From contig JASMDC010000001.1 in NCBI GenBank assembly GCA_030753015.1, positions 62,001 through 126,000 on the forward strand: a stretch of DNA of 64,000 nucleotides, written 5' to 3'. A model generated the notes under the pieces. It was not told the DNA's origin. It ran no database searches and was given only the letters and a program-made list of their open reading frames with translations. This document shows, one piece after another, positions 8,165 to 15,615 of the stretch. The DNA comes from Candidatus Undinarchaeales archaeon (lineage in GTDB: Archaea > SpSt-1190 > JASMDC01). Both the position numbers and the translations under genes were made by a program. How positions within the stretch are numbered: the first letter of the stretch is position 1; every line of letters begins with the position of its first letter.

Positions 8165-8239
8165 CGGGTTTGAGGCAGAAAGCTCACCTCATTCATGGGT
8201 GGGATGAATGCCGTGTTTCCCCGAGGGAAACCAAACCCG
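8165..8239 (+). ncRNA. structured RNA candidate (three-way junction) upstream of tnpB
   Basis: Three perfect stems nest within 75 bases: outer CGGGTTTG 8165-8172 with CAAACCCG 8232-8239; CATTCAT 8190-8196 with ATGAATG 8204-8210 (loop GGGTGGG); GTTTCCC 8215-8221 with GGGAAAC 8225-8231 (loop CGA). The last stem stacks directly on the outer one. The 5' linker 8173-8189 is unpaired. No open frame covers it. It is either an element-associated RNA like those of IS200/IS605 transposons, or a host RNA or leader next to the insertion site. Strand is inferred from the GA-rich loops and the direction of tnpB. Confidence 0.5.
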
Positions 8240-8313
8240 AAAGGGAATTGATCCATACGATTACTGGCACGCCACCCCCCCTAAGTATATGTTGAATCGC
8301 GATCTACTATTAT

Positions 8314-9633
8314 ATGGGGAGGTGCGCTGTGAAGCAGGACGCCGATGATCTGAGTCATGTAAGGACGTCACAGTTATCTTGCCATAGCGCTCGGACGACC
8401 CTGCGGACGTTCAAGTACCGTATCTATCCATCCCGGAAGCAGATAATCAGGCTCGACTATCAGTTCTTGCTCTGCCGCGAGATGTACAACACTCTCCTGA
8501 GAAGGTGTCGGAAGGAGTACAGGACGAGTGGCACCTCTTTCAACCGGAAGGCCGAGCTCTGCCGGATCATCAAGGGGATCAAGGACGAGGATTCGAGATT
8601 CAATGCTGTGTTCTCCCAATCGCTCCAGAACGTCGCCGACAGGCTCGCCAAGGCATACCAGCACTTCTTCCGGAGAGTGAAGGAGAGGAAGGTGGGCAAA
8701 CGGGTGAAGGCTGGGTACCCTCGGGCTAAGAAGCGCGTCACGAGCATCACCTACCCCCAGTTCGGGTTCCGGTTCAAGAGCGAGGACAGGCTCCAGGCCT
8801 CCAAGATCGGCAGCATCCCCATCGTACTCCATCGCGTTCCCCGGGGGAGGATCAAGACGCTCACCATCAAGCGGAACCGGGCAGGCCAGTGGTTCGCGTG
8901 CTTCGCGTGCGAGGTCAATGAGGCGGAGGGTACTCCGGCCGATGGCGAGGTCGGCATCGACGTGGGCATCGAGCACTTCGCCACGCTGTCCGACGGCACC
9001 GTCATCGAGAACCCGCGACATCTGCTCAAGAGCGAGAAACGATTGAAGCGGCTCCAGCGCAGAATGTCCAGGAAGAAGAAGGGTTCCCGGAACCGGAGGA
9101 AGGCCGTTCGTCGGCTCGCAAGACATCACGTCCATGTCGCCGACCAGAGGCGTGAATTTCTTCATCGGACAAGTCGTGCGCTCGTCGACCGGTACGGTCT
9201 CGTCGCCGTCGAGAAGCTCAACGAATCCAACATGCTCAAGAACCATTGTCTCGCCAAGCACATCCAGGACGCATCGTGGGACACCTTCATCGGTATGCTC
9301 CGCTACAAGGCTGTAGCGGCCGGGGCGGAGCTGGTCGAGGTGGACCCGAGGAACACATCACAGATGTGCAACCAGTGCGGGAACATCGTTCTCAAGGCGC
9401 TGAGCGTTCGTGTTCATCGTTGCCCGCACTGTGGGTTCGAGGCGCATAGGGACGTGAACGTCGCTCTGAACATACTCGCAAGAGCTAGGGTCGGACAGAC
9501 CCGAAGTCACGCCTGTGGAGATCTCGCCTCTACTCCCGTCACGGAGGCGGGGGCAAGTGGGGTCATTGAATCAGGAACTATACGCGGTCGTCCGCACGCT
9601 CGTGTGGCCACCGCTGGAAGACCGGGGCTTTAG
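8314..9633 (+). CDS. tnpB: TnpB RNA-guided nuclease
   Basis: 439 residues. N-terminal TLRTFKYRIYPSRKQ is the typical TnpB opening. The RuvC-like nuclease residues are all present: D216 in VGIDVGIEH, E300 in VAVEKLNES, D380 in HRDVNVALN. A zinc ribbon, CNQCGN then CPHCGF, lies between the last two. In studied members the protein uses an RNA made from the element's right end to cut DNA beside a short target motif. With all catalytic residues intact it is probably active. ATG 8314 is 23-32 bases after a TAAGTATATG box; GTG 8329 with a GGGGAGG site is an alternative. The tail past residue 400 is non-conserved. Confidence 0.92.
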   Translation: MGRCAVKQDADDLSHVRTSQLSCHSARTTLRTFKYRIYPSRKQIIRLDYQFLLCREMYNTLLRRCRKEYRTSGTSFNRKAELCRIIKGIKDEDSRFNAVFSQSLQNVADRLAKAYQHFFRRVKERKVGKRVKAGYPRAKKRVTSITYPQFGFRFKSEDRLQASKIGSIPIVLHRVPRGRIKTLTIKRNRAGQWFACFACEVNEAEGTPADGEVGIDVGIEHFATLSDGTVIENPRHLLKSEKRLKRLQRRMSRKKKGSRNRRKAVRRLARHHVHVADQRREFLHRTSRALVDRYGLVAVEKLNESNMLKNHCLAKHIQDASWDTFIGMLRYKAVAAGAELVEVDPRNTSQMCNQCGNIVLKALSVRVHRCPHCGFEAHRDVNVALNILARARVGQTRSHACGDLASTPVTEAGASGVIESGTIRGRPHARVATAGRPGL

Positions 9634-9639
9634 CCTCGG
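9622..9639 (+). other. right-end hairpin of the TnpB element
   Basis: CCGGGGC (9622-9628) pairs with GCCTCGG (9633-9639) with one G-U pair and a TTTA loop. It overlaps the last codons of tnpB and is followed by GAGGATGTCA. In IS605-group elements this position forms the 3' part of the guide RNA scaffold, and the host sequence just beyond, here the 3' end of cdd, becomes the guide. Confidence 0.6.
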
Positions 9640-9646
9640 GAGGATG

Positions 9647-10093
9647 TCACTTATCTAGCCACCTGGACCGGTCGACGTCCAGGTCCTCGGGCCCGAACCC
9701 GTGGGGGATGAGCTTGGAGAGGATGAACACCTGGGCCTCGCCAAGCAGGTTAGCGGCGATGACCTCCATGTCACCGCCCGGCGGCTTGAACTCCATCATC
9801 TTCTGTCGGCAGAGACCGCATCCGGGGATGAGCCCCTCCTCGAGCACAACGGCCAAGGAGGTGACCTGGTACTCACCGTGCACCGCCGCTGTATTGATCG
9901 CGTTCATCTCGGCATGGCTGGTGAGTGTGTAATCCGCGGACTCGACGTTGCAGCCAACATGGACGTTCCCCGCGCTCGTGCGGGCGGCGGCCCCTACCCT
10001 GAACCCCGAATAGGGGCAGTAGGAGTTCTGCATGGCGGCGATAGCCGCGTCGACGAGCTCCCGCTGCTCGGGTGTGAGGTCGGCGGTCTTCAT
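9647..10093 (-). CDS. cdd: cytidine deaminase
   Basis: 148 residues. Zinc and catalytic residues are H60-A-E62 and C92/C95 in GCGLCRQ (usually PC..CRQ, so Pro is replaced by Gly). The N-terminal YCPYSGFRVGAA and NVESADYTL segments are typical of the small homotetrameric enzyme, which deaminates cytidine and deoxycytidine in pyrimidine salvage. Its start overlaps the stop of the preceding 75-residue gene by four bases (ATGA). The C-terminus, from about residue 125, extends past the usual end and stops inside the TnpB element's right end. Confidence 0.9.
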   Translation of the reverse strand: MKTADLTPEQRELVDAAIAAMQNSYCPYSGFRVGAAARTSAGNVHVGCNVESADYTLTSHAEMNAINTAAVHGEYQVTSLAVVLEEGLIPGCGLCRQKMMEFKPPGGDMEVIAANLLGEAQVFILSKLIPHGFGPEDLDVDRSRWLDK

Positions 10094-10317
10094 GGCCGGA
10101 TCTCGTTGAGGGTCTGGACCAGCTTGATCTTGTTGTTGATAGAGACGTTCTCGATACCGAGAATGCCCATGGCGAGGCTGTCGCTGTTCCTTCCGATCCG
10201 TATAAGGGATACACCACGAGAGTAGAGCTCCACGGCCATCCCCTTGTTCCGTAGGAGGCGGCTGACCTCGTTCAGCTCCTCCTTTGCGTTCAGCAGCTCA
10301 TCGAGCATTGTGGTCAC
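10090..10317 (-). CDS. hypothetical small protein, 75 aa
   Basis: Not recognised. The first 30 residues are predicted helical and charged, the rest looks beta-rich (VELYSRGVSLIRIGR), ending in a short helix. It has no cysteine and no membrane span. It overlaps both neighbours by four bases (start with the 67-residue gene's stop, stop with cdd's start), which makes it a genuine operon member between a heat-shock chaperone and cytidine deaminase. Confidence 0.65.
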   Translation of the reverse strand: MTTMLDELLNAKEELNEVSRLLRNKGMAVELYSRGVSLIRIGRNSDSLAMGILGIENVSINNKIKLVQTLNEIRP

Positions 10318-10517
10318 TTGAGCGACTGCATGATGCGCATGAGGTGGGCGAGCTCTTCAGGATCGCGCAGGTCGACGTCGATCTTCTTGTCAGTGAGCTT
10401 GACGTTGACGAACTCCTTCTTGGACACTTTCAGGTCCACCTCGAGAGGGTGGGCCTTGATGATGTCCAGGACATCGTCGATGAGCTTCTTATCGATCTTG
10501 GGTTTTGCGTCTGTCAT
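10314..10517 (-). CDS. hypothetical small lysine-rich protein, 67 aa
   Basis: Not recognised. It is highly charged (many Lys and Asp), with helix at both ends and a beta-like middle (LEVDLKVSKKEFVNVKL). It lies 14 bases after the Hsp20 stop and is coupled by an ATGA overlap to the 75-residue gene. Position suggests co-expression with Hsp20; no function can be assigned. Confidence 0.65.
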   Translation of the reverse strand: MTDAKPKIDKKLIDDVLDIIKAHPLEVDLKVSKKEFVNVKLTDKKIDVDLRDPEELAHLMRIMQSLK

Positions 10518-10531
10518 GTTAGGTCCCTCGC

Positions 10532-11191
10532 TTATTTCAGCTTGATCTCCCGCATGATGACGGCGGGGCTCTTCTTCAGTGTGATTGTGAGGATGCCGTT
10601 CTCGAGCGCGGCCTTTGATCCCTGGGGCACCACGGGGATAGGCAGTTCCACTTCACGCTCGATTAGGCCGAGGGTCCGCTCGGACACGAGCACGTCCTCC
10701 TCAGGCACTTCAGTAGGTCGCTTGACGTTAGCGGCGATACGCAGGTACATCTCGTTGGCCTCGAGAGTGATGTCCTCCTTAACGACACCGGGGAGCTCCA
10801 CCTGGACGATGACCTCCTTGGCGGTCTGGTAGACGTCCACGGGGATGCTGCCGCCCGCCATGCCTTCGGTCACCCGGTCCTTGAGGGACATGAGCTCGGC
10901 GAGCACGTTCTCCTTCATGTCAGGAGAGATGCCCTGGGACGCCATAGCGTTCTTGAAGACCTCGGAGGCTGCGAACTTGAGGAATGTCTTGAGCTTGCTG
11001 GGCTCGCCACAGCTCTCGCCCTCCATCTCGTCCTCAGGGAGGATTCCCTCTTCCTCGATTCCGATATCGCCAGCTGAGAAGGCCGGCATAAGGACGTCGC
11101 GCTTCATGTACGCTTCGGCCGCGAAGGCCAGCGCCACGAAGGGGAGCACGCTGCGGAGCAGTCCGGTCGGTTCATCATCCATCCCGTTCAC
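10532..11191 (-). CDS. Hsp20/alpha-crystallin-family small heat-shock protein
   Basis: 219 residues. The alpha-crystallin domain occupies about residues 115-215: IPVDVYQTAKEVIVQVELPG, DITLEANEMYLRI and the end motif ALENGILTITLKK. The N-terminal 110 residues are unusually long, begin with a hydrophobic stretch and contain an acidic segment, so the oligomer may differ from canonical Hsp20. It binds unfolding proteins in the cytoplasm without ATP. GTG 11191 lies about 28 bases after a GTTTTTATTC box (11215-11225), giving a leaderless start. First gene of a four-gene operon ending in cdd. Confidence 0.85.
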   Translation of the reverse strand: MNGMDDEPTGLLRSVLPFVALAFAAEAYMKRDVLMPAFSAGDIGIEEEGILPEDEMEGESCGEPSKLKTFLKFAASEVFKNAMASQGISPDMKENVLAELMSLKDRVTEGMAGGSIPVDVYQTAKEVIVQVELPGVVKEDITLEANEMYLRIAANVKRPTEVPEEDVLVSERTLGLIEREVELPIPVVPQGSKAALENGILTITLKKSPAVIMREIKLK

Positions 11192-11238
11192 CGGGAGTGC
11201 GTCGCAGGGGCAAGAATAAAAACCCTACGGTCGAGGCC

Positions 11239-12264
11239 TCAGAACCACTGGTCGAGCTTTCCCTGGGTGCCCGATGACTGGTTCTTGGCCATGCGTTTGG
11301 CCGTCCGTTCGATGCGCTCGTCGGAGAAGTCATGCCCATCGGCCATGAACCGAACGATCATGGGGACGTTGGCACGACCCCATGTGGGAGAAACGTCGCC
11401 GTCGGCGTCGGGCTCGAGGAACATTTCCATGATGCGGTCCGGTGCGAGGTCGAACTCCCACGTCACGTTCTCCAAGACGCGCTCAAGTGTTCCCTGCTCC
11501 TTGACGAGCTTGAGCCCCTTCTTGGGCCCGATTCCCTTCACGCCGCCGGGATTGTAGTCCGTACCGATGAGGACGCCGAGCAGCACGAGCTGTTCACGTG
11601 TGATGCCCAGGGTCTCGAGGGTCTCAGCCAGATCAAGGCGCTCGGGGACGACCGGGACGTAGATGTTCCGACCGGGAAGCTTGCGCCGGCCCGAGAGGGT
11701 GACATTGCGGACGAAGGTGGGGGCGCCGAAGAGGAGGGAGTCGTAATCCTGGGACGCAGCAGCGTCTACTGTGCCCTTCGCCGCCATCTGGGCAGCTTGG
11801 GCCTCGCCCTCGGCAGGAGCGTCCACCCAGGGGATGCCCATGTGATCGAGGAGCGTCTTGGCCTCGGCCACCATGTCTTTTGTTAGGAACACGGCCTGCT
11901 GGGAGTACTTTCGCGCATCCTCGATGCGTCCCTCGCGGAGCGCCTTCTCCCACTGGAGCTTGGCCTCCTCCCGCACGGCACGTCGCTCGTCGAGGACAGC
12001 ACGCTTTTCGAGTGGTGGTGGACCGTCGAAAACGTACACAGGCTGTACGCCCTTCTCCACGAGGTTGGCAGTGCGGTAGAACGTACCGGAAAGATGGCTT
12101 GTTATGTTCCCTTTAACGTCGTGGAGCGGGGTGCCGTCCCTCTGGCGGATGCTGGATATGAACTGGTAGAGGGCGTTGTACCCGTCGATAGCGACCTTCA
12201 GGCCGGCGAGGTCAGAGATGGCCAGCTCCCGCGGGGCTAGAAGGTCCCGGAGCTGTACGCCCAT
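11239..12264 (-). CDS. fen: flap endonuclease 1
   Basis: 341 residues, the usual archaeal length. Catalytic acidic residues are seen in VAIDGYNALYQF, VYVFDGPPPLEKR, EGEAQAAQMA, SQDYDSLLFG and LIGTDYN. The helix-hairpin-helix GGVKGIGPKKGLKL follows, and the C-terminus QGKLDQWF is a PCNA-interacting motif. It removes 5' flaps during Okazaki-fragment maturation and repair. It starts nine bases after the EF-1 beta stop, so it is probably in one operon with the zinc-ribbon and EF-1 beta genes. Confidence 0.96.
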   Translation of the reverse strand: MGVQLRDLLAPRELAISDLAGLKVAIDGYNALYQFISSIRQRDGTPLHDVKGNITSHLSGTFYRTANLVEKGVQPVYVFDGPPPLEKRAVLDERRAVREEAKLQWEKALREGRIEDARKYSQQAVFLTKDMVAEAKTLLDHMGIPWVDAPAEGEAQAAQMAAKGTVDAAASQDYDSLLFGAPTFVRNVTLSGRRKLPGRNIYVPVVPERLDLAETLETLGITREQLVLLGVLIGTDYNPGGVKGIGPKKGLKLVKEQGTLERVLENVTWEFDLAPDRIMEMFLEPDADGDVSPTWGRANVPMIVRFMADGHDFSDERIERTAKRMAKNQSSGTQGKLDQWF

Positions 12265-12273
12265 GGGCCGTCC

Positions 12274-12543
12274 CTAGAGGGCGCGGCGAACGTCCACCGT
12301 GTCGACCTGACTGACCCCTTCGATGGCCCCGAGAGTGTTCTCTACCTTATCGAGTATGCCCTCTTGCTCGGGGATGACGACCATCACCATGAGCGCCTTG
12401 AGCCCGAAAGCGATAGGCTGCTCGCCGATATTGTGGACCTCTACAAGGGCGCCCACATCCTTCTTGATGGTCTCCTTGAGCCCGTCCAGATCGATCTCGA
12501 GCCCGTCGGGCATAACCTTGAAGGTCGTGATTACTTCTCCCAT
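12274..12543 (-). CDS. ef1b: translation elongation factor 1-beta
   Basis: 89 residues starting MGEVITTFKVMP, the classic archaeal EF-1 beta opening, with NIGEQPIAFGLKALMV and the end IEGVSQVDTVDVRR. It exchanges GDP for GTP on EF-1 alpha. The start is set here because upstream in-frame codons overlap the zinc-ribbon gene and lack conservation. Gene order zinc ribbon, ef1b is widespread in archaea. Confidence 0.95.
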   Translation of the reverse strand: MGEVITTFKVMPDGLEIDLDGLKETIKKDVGALVEVHNIGEQPIAFGLKALMVMVVIPEQEGILDKVENTLGAIEGVSQVDTVDVRRAL

Positions 12544-12544
12544 T

Positions 12545-12712
12545 CTAAGGCCCCTCGAATCCACATTCCCCGCATTCGTAGGACCTGCCAAGGGCCTTGC
12601 ACCGACCACAGCGAGCGACGGTGGCCTTGCCACAGTTCGGACAGGGAAATATCACAAAATATTGTGCGAGAAGGGAGTTCATCCCGCACGAGGCGCAGGT
12701 GGCTGCTTCCAT
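12545..12712 (-). CDS. zinc-ribbon protein linked to EF-1 beta, 55 aa
   Basis: 55 residues with four cysteine pairs: CASCG, CPNCG, CGRC and CGECG, forming two treble-clef or zinc-ribbon units. This small protein is found just before ef1b in many archaea; its role is not settled, but the linkage suggests translation. One base separates its stop from the ef1b start. A TATA element at 12739-12750 precedes it. Confidence 0.9.
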   Translation of the reverse strand: MEAATCASCGMNSLLAQYFVIFPCPNCGKATVARCGRCKALGRSYECGECGFEGP

Positions 12713-12738
12713 GATGACCGGGCAAGGAGAGTGAGGAT

Positions 12739-12750
12739 GTATTTTTAAGG
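12739..12750 (-). promoter_or_regulatory. TATA box for zinc-ribbon/ef1b/fen operon
   Basis: CCTTAAAAATAC on the minus strand, centred about 32 bases before ATG 12712. Confidence 0.5.
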
Positions 12751-12919
12751 TTTATCCTCGCCGCGCCCCGCCACCTCCGAACCCTCCTTGGTCGGGACGA
12801 GAGTATCCTGTTCTTCATGCTTTCGGACCGCTAATTACATGGCGATGAATATCGACCTCCTAGGGTCCTTCAGCGACGGAAAAGAGAAGGGGGGGCATGA
12901 GGGGGGAGTCCAGTCCCCC

Positions 12920-13414
12920 TCATACCATGGGAATAAGTTCTATGTAGAGGGGTGTTGTCTTGATGTGTATCTCCTCGTAGGGAGCCTTGATACTAGCGAT
13001 AATCCTGTGGATGTTGTTGTAGAGGTAGGGGAGGAGATGCTTCTCCGGCCCCATTACACCACTGAGAGGGATCCTCCCGGTGCGGATGCCGTCTATGACC
13101 ATCTCCCGAATGGCCAGGTACTCCTCGGGCAGGAGGTGGTCCTTGGAGTTGATGGGTGGTATGCGCTTCTTCAGCTGGCCAGGGATCTCCTCCTGGAGCC
13201 GGTAACGCTTGAGGTTACCCACCTTGCGTGAATAGAGAAGCTTGCGCTTCTCAAGAACACGGAGCTTGCTCGTGAGCGTTCGGTATTCCGGTGTGTCGGA
13301 CCGTGGCTTCATACCATAGACCGACACCATCAGGTCCGCTACTGAGAACTCCTTCTTCTCGAACAACTTTCGCGCAATCTCGATGAACTCCTCGTCTCTC
13401 ATTGTGTTCTCCAT
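12920..13414 (-). CDS. winged-helix-like hypothetical protein, 164 aa
   Basis: Residues 5-75 resemble a winged helix: FSVADLMVSVYGM, then TLTSKLRVLEKRKLL as recognition helix and SRKVGNLKRYRL as wing. The remaining 90 residues are mixed and not recognised, with many His, Tyr and Ile. It could be a DNA-binding regulator or a structural winged-helix protein. It stands alone between gene-free stretches; start chosen as the first of two close ATGs. Confidence 0.6.
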   Translation of the reverse strand: MENTMRDEEFIEIARKLFEKKEFSVADLMVSVYGMKPRSDTPEYRTLTSKLRVLEKRKLLYSRKVGNLKRYRLQEEIPGQLKKRIPPINSKDHLLPEEYLAIREMVIDGIRTGRIPLSGVMGPEKHLLPYLYNNIHRIIASIKAPYEEIHIKTTPLYIELIPMV

Positions 13415-13659
13415 GACCGCCCTTCCATCCCAAGTAACTGAAGGTGAACGGAGCGATTTCCTTGCGTTTTACCTCGCTCAAACCCCTTCAGGGCGGTTTT
13501 TATGGTCCCGCTCTTCAGTTTTAAAGCTTTGCATACAAAAAAACGATGAAAATCCTTTAAAATCGCGTAACTCGCAATTAACGCCGGTTTTTATCGTATA
13601 ACAAGTATTTAACGTTTAGTAACACAACTTTTTCAAATTAAGGCACATGTGGCCGTTCT

Positions 13660-14946
13660 ATGGTCCTCGATTTCCTGCGCTCCTTGCTCGGTGGGCGCGA
13701 GGAAGAGCCCACCCCGCCTCCCGGGCCAATCGAAGTCGAGCTCAACGAGGTGGTTGACCTCGTGCGTGAGCGTACCCGGGGAGAGGCCCGCGACTCGATC
13801 GACCGTGTGAACGAGCTGGCATCAAATATTCGCCGTCGGCTCGAGGCACTTGAACAGCTGGTCGAAGCTCTGGACGAGGAAGAGGTCGATAATGACGAAG
13901 TGGACGTTCGCCTCATCAAGGCAGTAGGCGAATCCCGGCGCCACCTCCAGCGCAAGGTGGCCAAGGCCATGCACAAGGTAGCCTTTCCCCAGGATGAGCG
14001 ATTGGATTCCCTTGCCGAGTTCACCGATTCTCTTGACGCGTCGCTCCGCATGCTCACGAAGGCCAGCCAAGCCCATGTCTACTATCTCTCCGTGGTCTTC
14101 CCCAAGGATACCAAAGCGGTGGGTGAGGAATTGCGAGAGCTGGTCGAGCTCCATAAAGAGCTGTCCAAGGCAATGAAGGGCCTCAGGTCCATTGGTGGCC
14201 TGGACGAGCTTGCCGAACTCGTGGCAGACGCTCAGGAGGCGGACGTGATAGGGCAGCGGATGGACGAAGAGACGGAGCGGCTCCAAGACCGCCTTGAGGT
14301 GCTGGAGGGTGAGGTCACGTCGTTGGGGGCAGAACGTCAGGCCACGGAGGGTGAACTGACCGAGGTGGAAAAAGAGCTAGAGGACGCACGTGAGCAACTA
14401 CACGAGGCCGGACGCCGTATCGAGACGACGCTCGGAGGCGTTAAGAAAGCGTTAAAAAAGTATCAGAAAACGCTAGACTCGGGCGATGAGTCCCAGGTGG
14501 CCGCGGCATATCTTAAACGGCCAGTGGCCACTCTGGTCGCCGAGGGTCCACAACACCCCCAGTTCTCCAGGCTACTTGATGGGCTAACAACTGCCTGTGA
14601 TAGCCGGTCCTTGGGAATCAAGAAGGACAAGGCCACCAAGACCAAAGCGGCCTTGAAGCAACTCCAGGACGGCGCATTAGCACCCCACATAACGTCCTAT
14701 ACGGCACTGGCCGAGGAGGTCCAGAAGAAGGAGCGCAATCTCGCCGAGCATCCAGTGGTCCAACGCGCCCACGAGCAGGACGCGCGGTTGAGGGAGATGG
14801 AGCGCGAGACCGAGAAGATGTGCCGTGAGCTCAAGTCCCTTGAGCGTGAAGCGGACATCGTCGTGCGCCGGAGGGACACTGACCTAGCGAATATCGGACG
14901 GATAGCGACATCCCTTGTCGGATCCAGGGTGCGCGTAGTCACTTGA
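13660..14946 (+). CDS. coiled-coil protein, 428 aa
   Basis: A long, charged, almost wholly helical protein. Strong heptad repeats lie at about residues 25-75, 200-270 and 355-405. There is no signal peptide, membrane span or P-loop. The N-terminal MVLDFLRSLLGG may be an amphipathic membrane-associating helix. It looks like a structural or scaffold protein. The 245 bases upstream are very AT-rich with several TATA-like runs, suggesting strong or regulated expression. No family recognised. Confidence 0.65.
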   Translation: MVLDFLRSLLGGREEEPTPPPGPIEVELNEVVDLVRERTRGEARDSIDRVNELASNIRRRLEALEQLVEALDEEEVDNDEVDVRLIKAVGESRRHLQRKVAKAMHKVAFPQDERLDSLAEFTDSLDASLRMLTKASQAHVYYLSVVFPKDTKAVGEELRELVELHKELSKAMKGLRSIGGLDELAELVADAQEADVIGQRMDEETERLQDRLEVLEGEVTSLGAERQATEGELTEVEKELEDAREQLHEAGRRIETTLGGVKKALKKYQKTLDSGDESQVAAAYLKRPVATLVAEGPQHPQFSRLLDGLTTACDSRSLGIKKDKATKTKAALKQLQDGALAPHITSYTALAEEVQKKERNLAEHPVVQRAHEQDARLREMERETEKMCRELKSLEREADIVVRRRDTDLANIGRIATSLVGSRVRVVT

Positions 14947-15042
14947 GGATTGATCCCCGAATTCACAGGTATTAACGTCCGCTATCTTCAATGGCATACG
15001 AATAGGCTCCCGTATCGCGGTCCGCTGCTGCTTTTTCAAAAG

Positions 15043-15052
15043 GTTTTAATGT
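15043..15052 (+). promoter_or_regulatory. TATA box for tRNA-Gly
   Basis: GTTTTAATGT ends 22 bases before the first tRNA base at 15074. Confidence 0.55.
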
Positions 15053-15073
15053 ATTCATCGAATGGTGAGGGTT

Positions 15074-15148
15074 GCGACTGTGGTCCAGTCTGGTCTAGGA
15101 CTCAGGCTTCCCAAGCCTGCTGCCCGGGTTCAAATCCCGGCAGTCGCA
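15074..15148 (+). tRNA. tRNA-Gly (CCC)
   Basis: Perfect seven-pair acceptor stem GCGACTG (15074-15080) with CAGTCGC (15141-15147) and discriminator A. D-stem GTCC/GGAC, anticodon stem CAGGC/GCCTG around loop TTCCCAA (anticodon CCC) and a T-arm with GTTCAAATC. No intron; CCA is not encoded. It reads GGG glycine codons. Confidence 0.95.
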
Positions 15149-15157
15149 TTCATTCTC

Positions 15158-15175
15158 GCCCCCGCACGCGGGGGC
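15158..15175. terminator. GC-rich hairpin between tRNA-Gly and convergent gene
   Basis: GCCCCCG pairs with CGGGGGC around CACG, ten bases after the tRNA. It lies between two converging transcripts and could limit read-through or aid tRNA processing. It lacks a following T-run, so the terminator call is weak. Confidence 0.35.
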
Positions 15176-15194
15176 AGAACCTACAGGAAAGAGA

Positions 15195-15563
15195 TCACTT
15201 TTCATCCGCGAACTCGGCGCCCAGCTCCTTCACATTCCGGGAGAGGCTCTCGACGCGCTTTTCCATGAGCTCGGCGATGAGGGACTCGTACTCGGACTGT
15301 TTTCCCTCCAGCAGCCTCAGCTGTTTTTCGAGCTCGTGGATCCGTTCGATTTCCAGAGCACGTCGCCCCTCTGACTCTGCAAGCTTGGACTCAATGTCCT
15401 CCGTCGACACGGTCGCGGCCGAGCGACGCACATCAGCGTCGATCCGTCGTGCTTCGGCCTCGCGGAGCTTGGCCGTGAGCTTATCGTTCTCAGCCTTGAG
15501 GGTCTCGATACGGTCGTTGAGCTCGGCGATCTTGGCCTTGAAGTACAGGGTCCCCGTGGGCAC
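15195..15563 (-). CDS. coiled-coil protein, 122 aa
   Basis: Nearly uninterrupted coiled coil (residues 10-110) with heptads such as KAKIAELNDRIETLKAEND and HELEKQLRLLEGKQ. Start set at GTG 15563 because it lies about 25 bases from the TATA-like GTTGATAAAGC (15584-15594) and upstream residues look non-coding. Divergent from the MoxR gene with a shared promoter region. Function unknown; likely a structural partner. Confidence 0.6.
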   Translation of the reverse strand: MPTGTLYFKAKIAELNDRIETLKAENDKLTAKLREAEARRIDADVRRSAATVSTEDIESKLAESEGRRALEIERIHELEKQLRLLEGKQSEYESLIAELMEKRVESLSRNVKELGAEFADEK

Positions 15564-15583
15564 GGAATGGCTAGTGTTCCCAA

Positions 15584-15594
15584 GCTTTATCAAC
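15584..15594. promoter_or_regulatory. shared bidirectional TATA region
   Basis: GCTTTATCAAC reads as a TATA-like element in both directions. It is about 25 bases from GTG 15563 on the minus strand and about 27 bases from GTG 15616 on the plus strand, so the divergent coiled-coil and MoxR genes probably share it. Confidence 0.4.
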
Positions 15595-15615
15595 TTTAGT
15601 CCCCTGGGCACACTC

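Larger units (their letters stand above)
8248..9650 (+). mobile_element. IS200/IS605-group (IS1341-type) element with tnpB only
   Basis: A single tnpB gene with no tnpA beside it. A TTGAT pentamer at 8248-8252, the known target motif of some IS605 elements, may mark the left boundary. The segment 8261-8320 has a shortened copy at 1321-1390. The right side ends with a hairpin (9622-9639) and GGATGTCA. The cdd stop codon (9647-9649, minus strand) lies inside that terminal octamer, so insertion replaced or just preserved the 3' end of cdd. Exact boundaries are inferred. Confidence 0.6.

Noticed and set aside
8374..9261. 295-codon frame antisense to tnpB.
   Set aside because: The sense frame has every TnpB catalytic and zinc motif; the antisense product has no start signal or recognisable domain.
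14950..15615. An N-terminal extension of the MoxR gene reaching back over the tRNA and the coiled-coil gene.
   Set aside because: It would translate through tRNA-Gly and the antisense of another gene, with Ser/Arg-rich non-conserved sequence. The conserved region begins after 15616.
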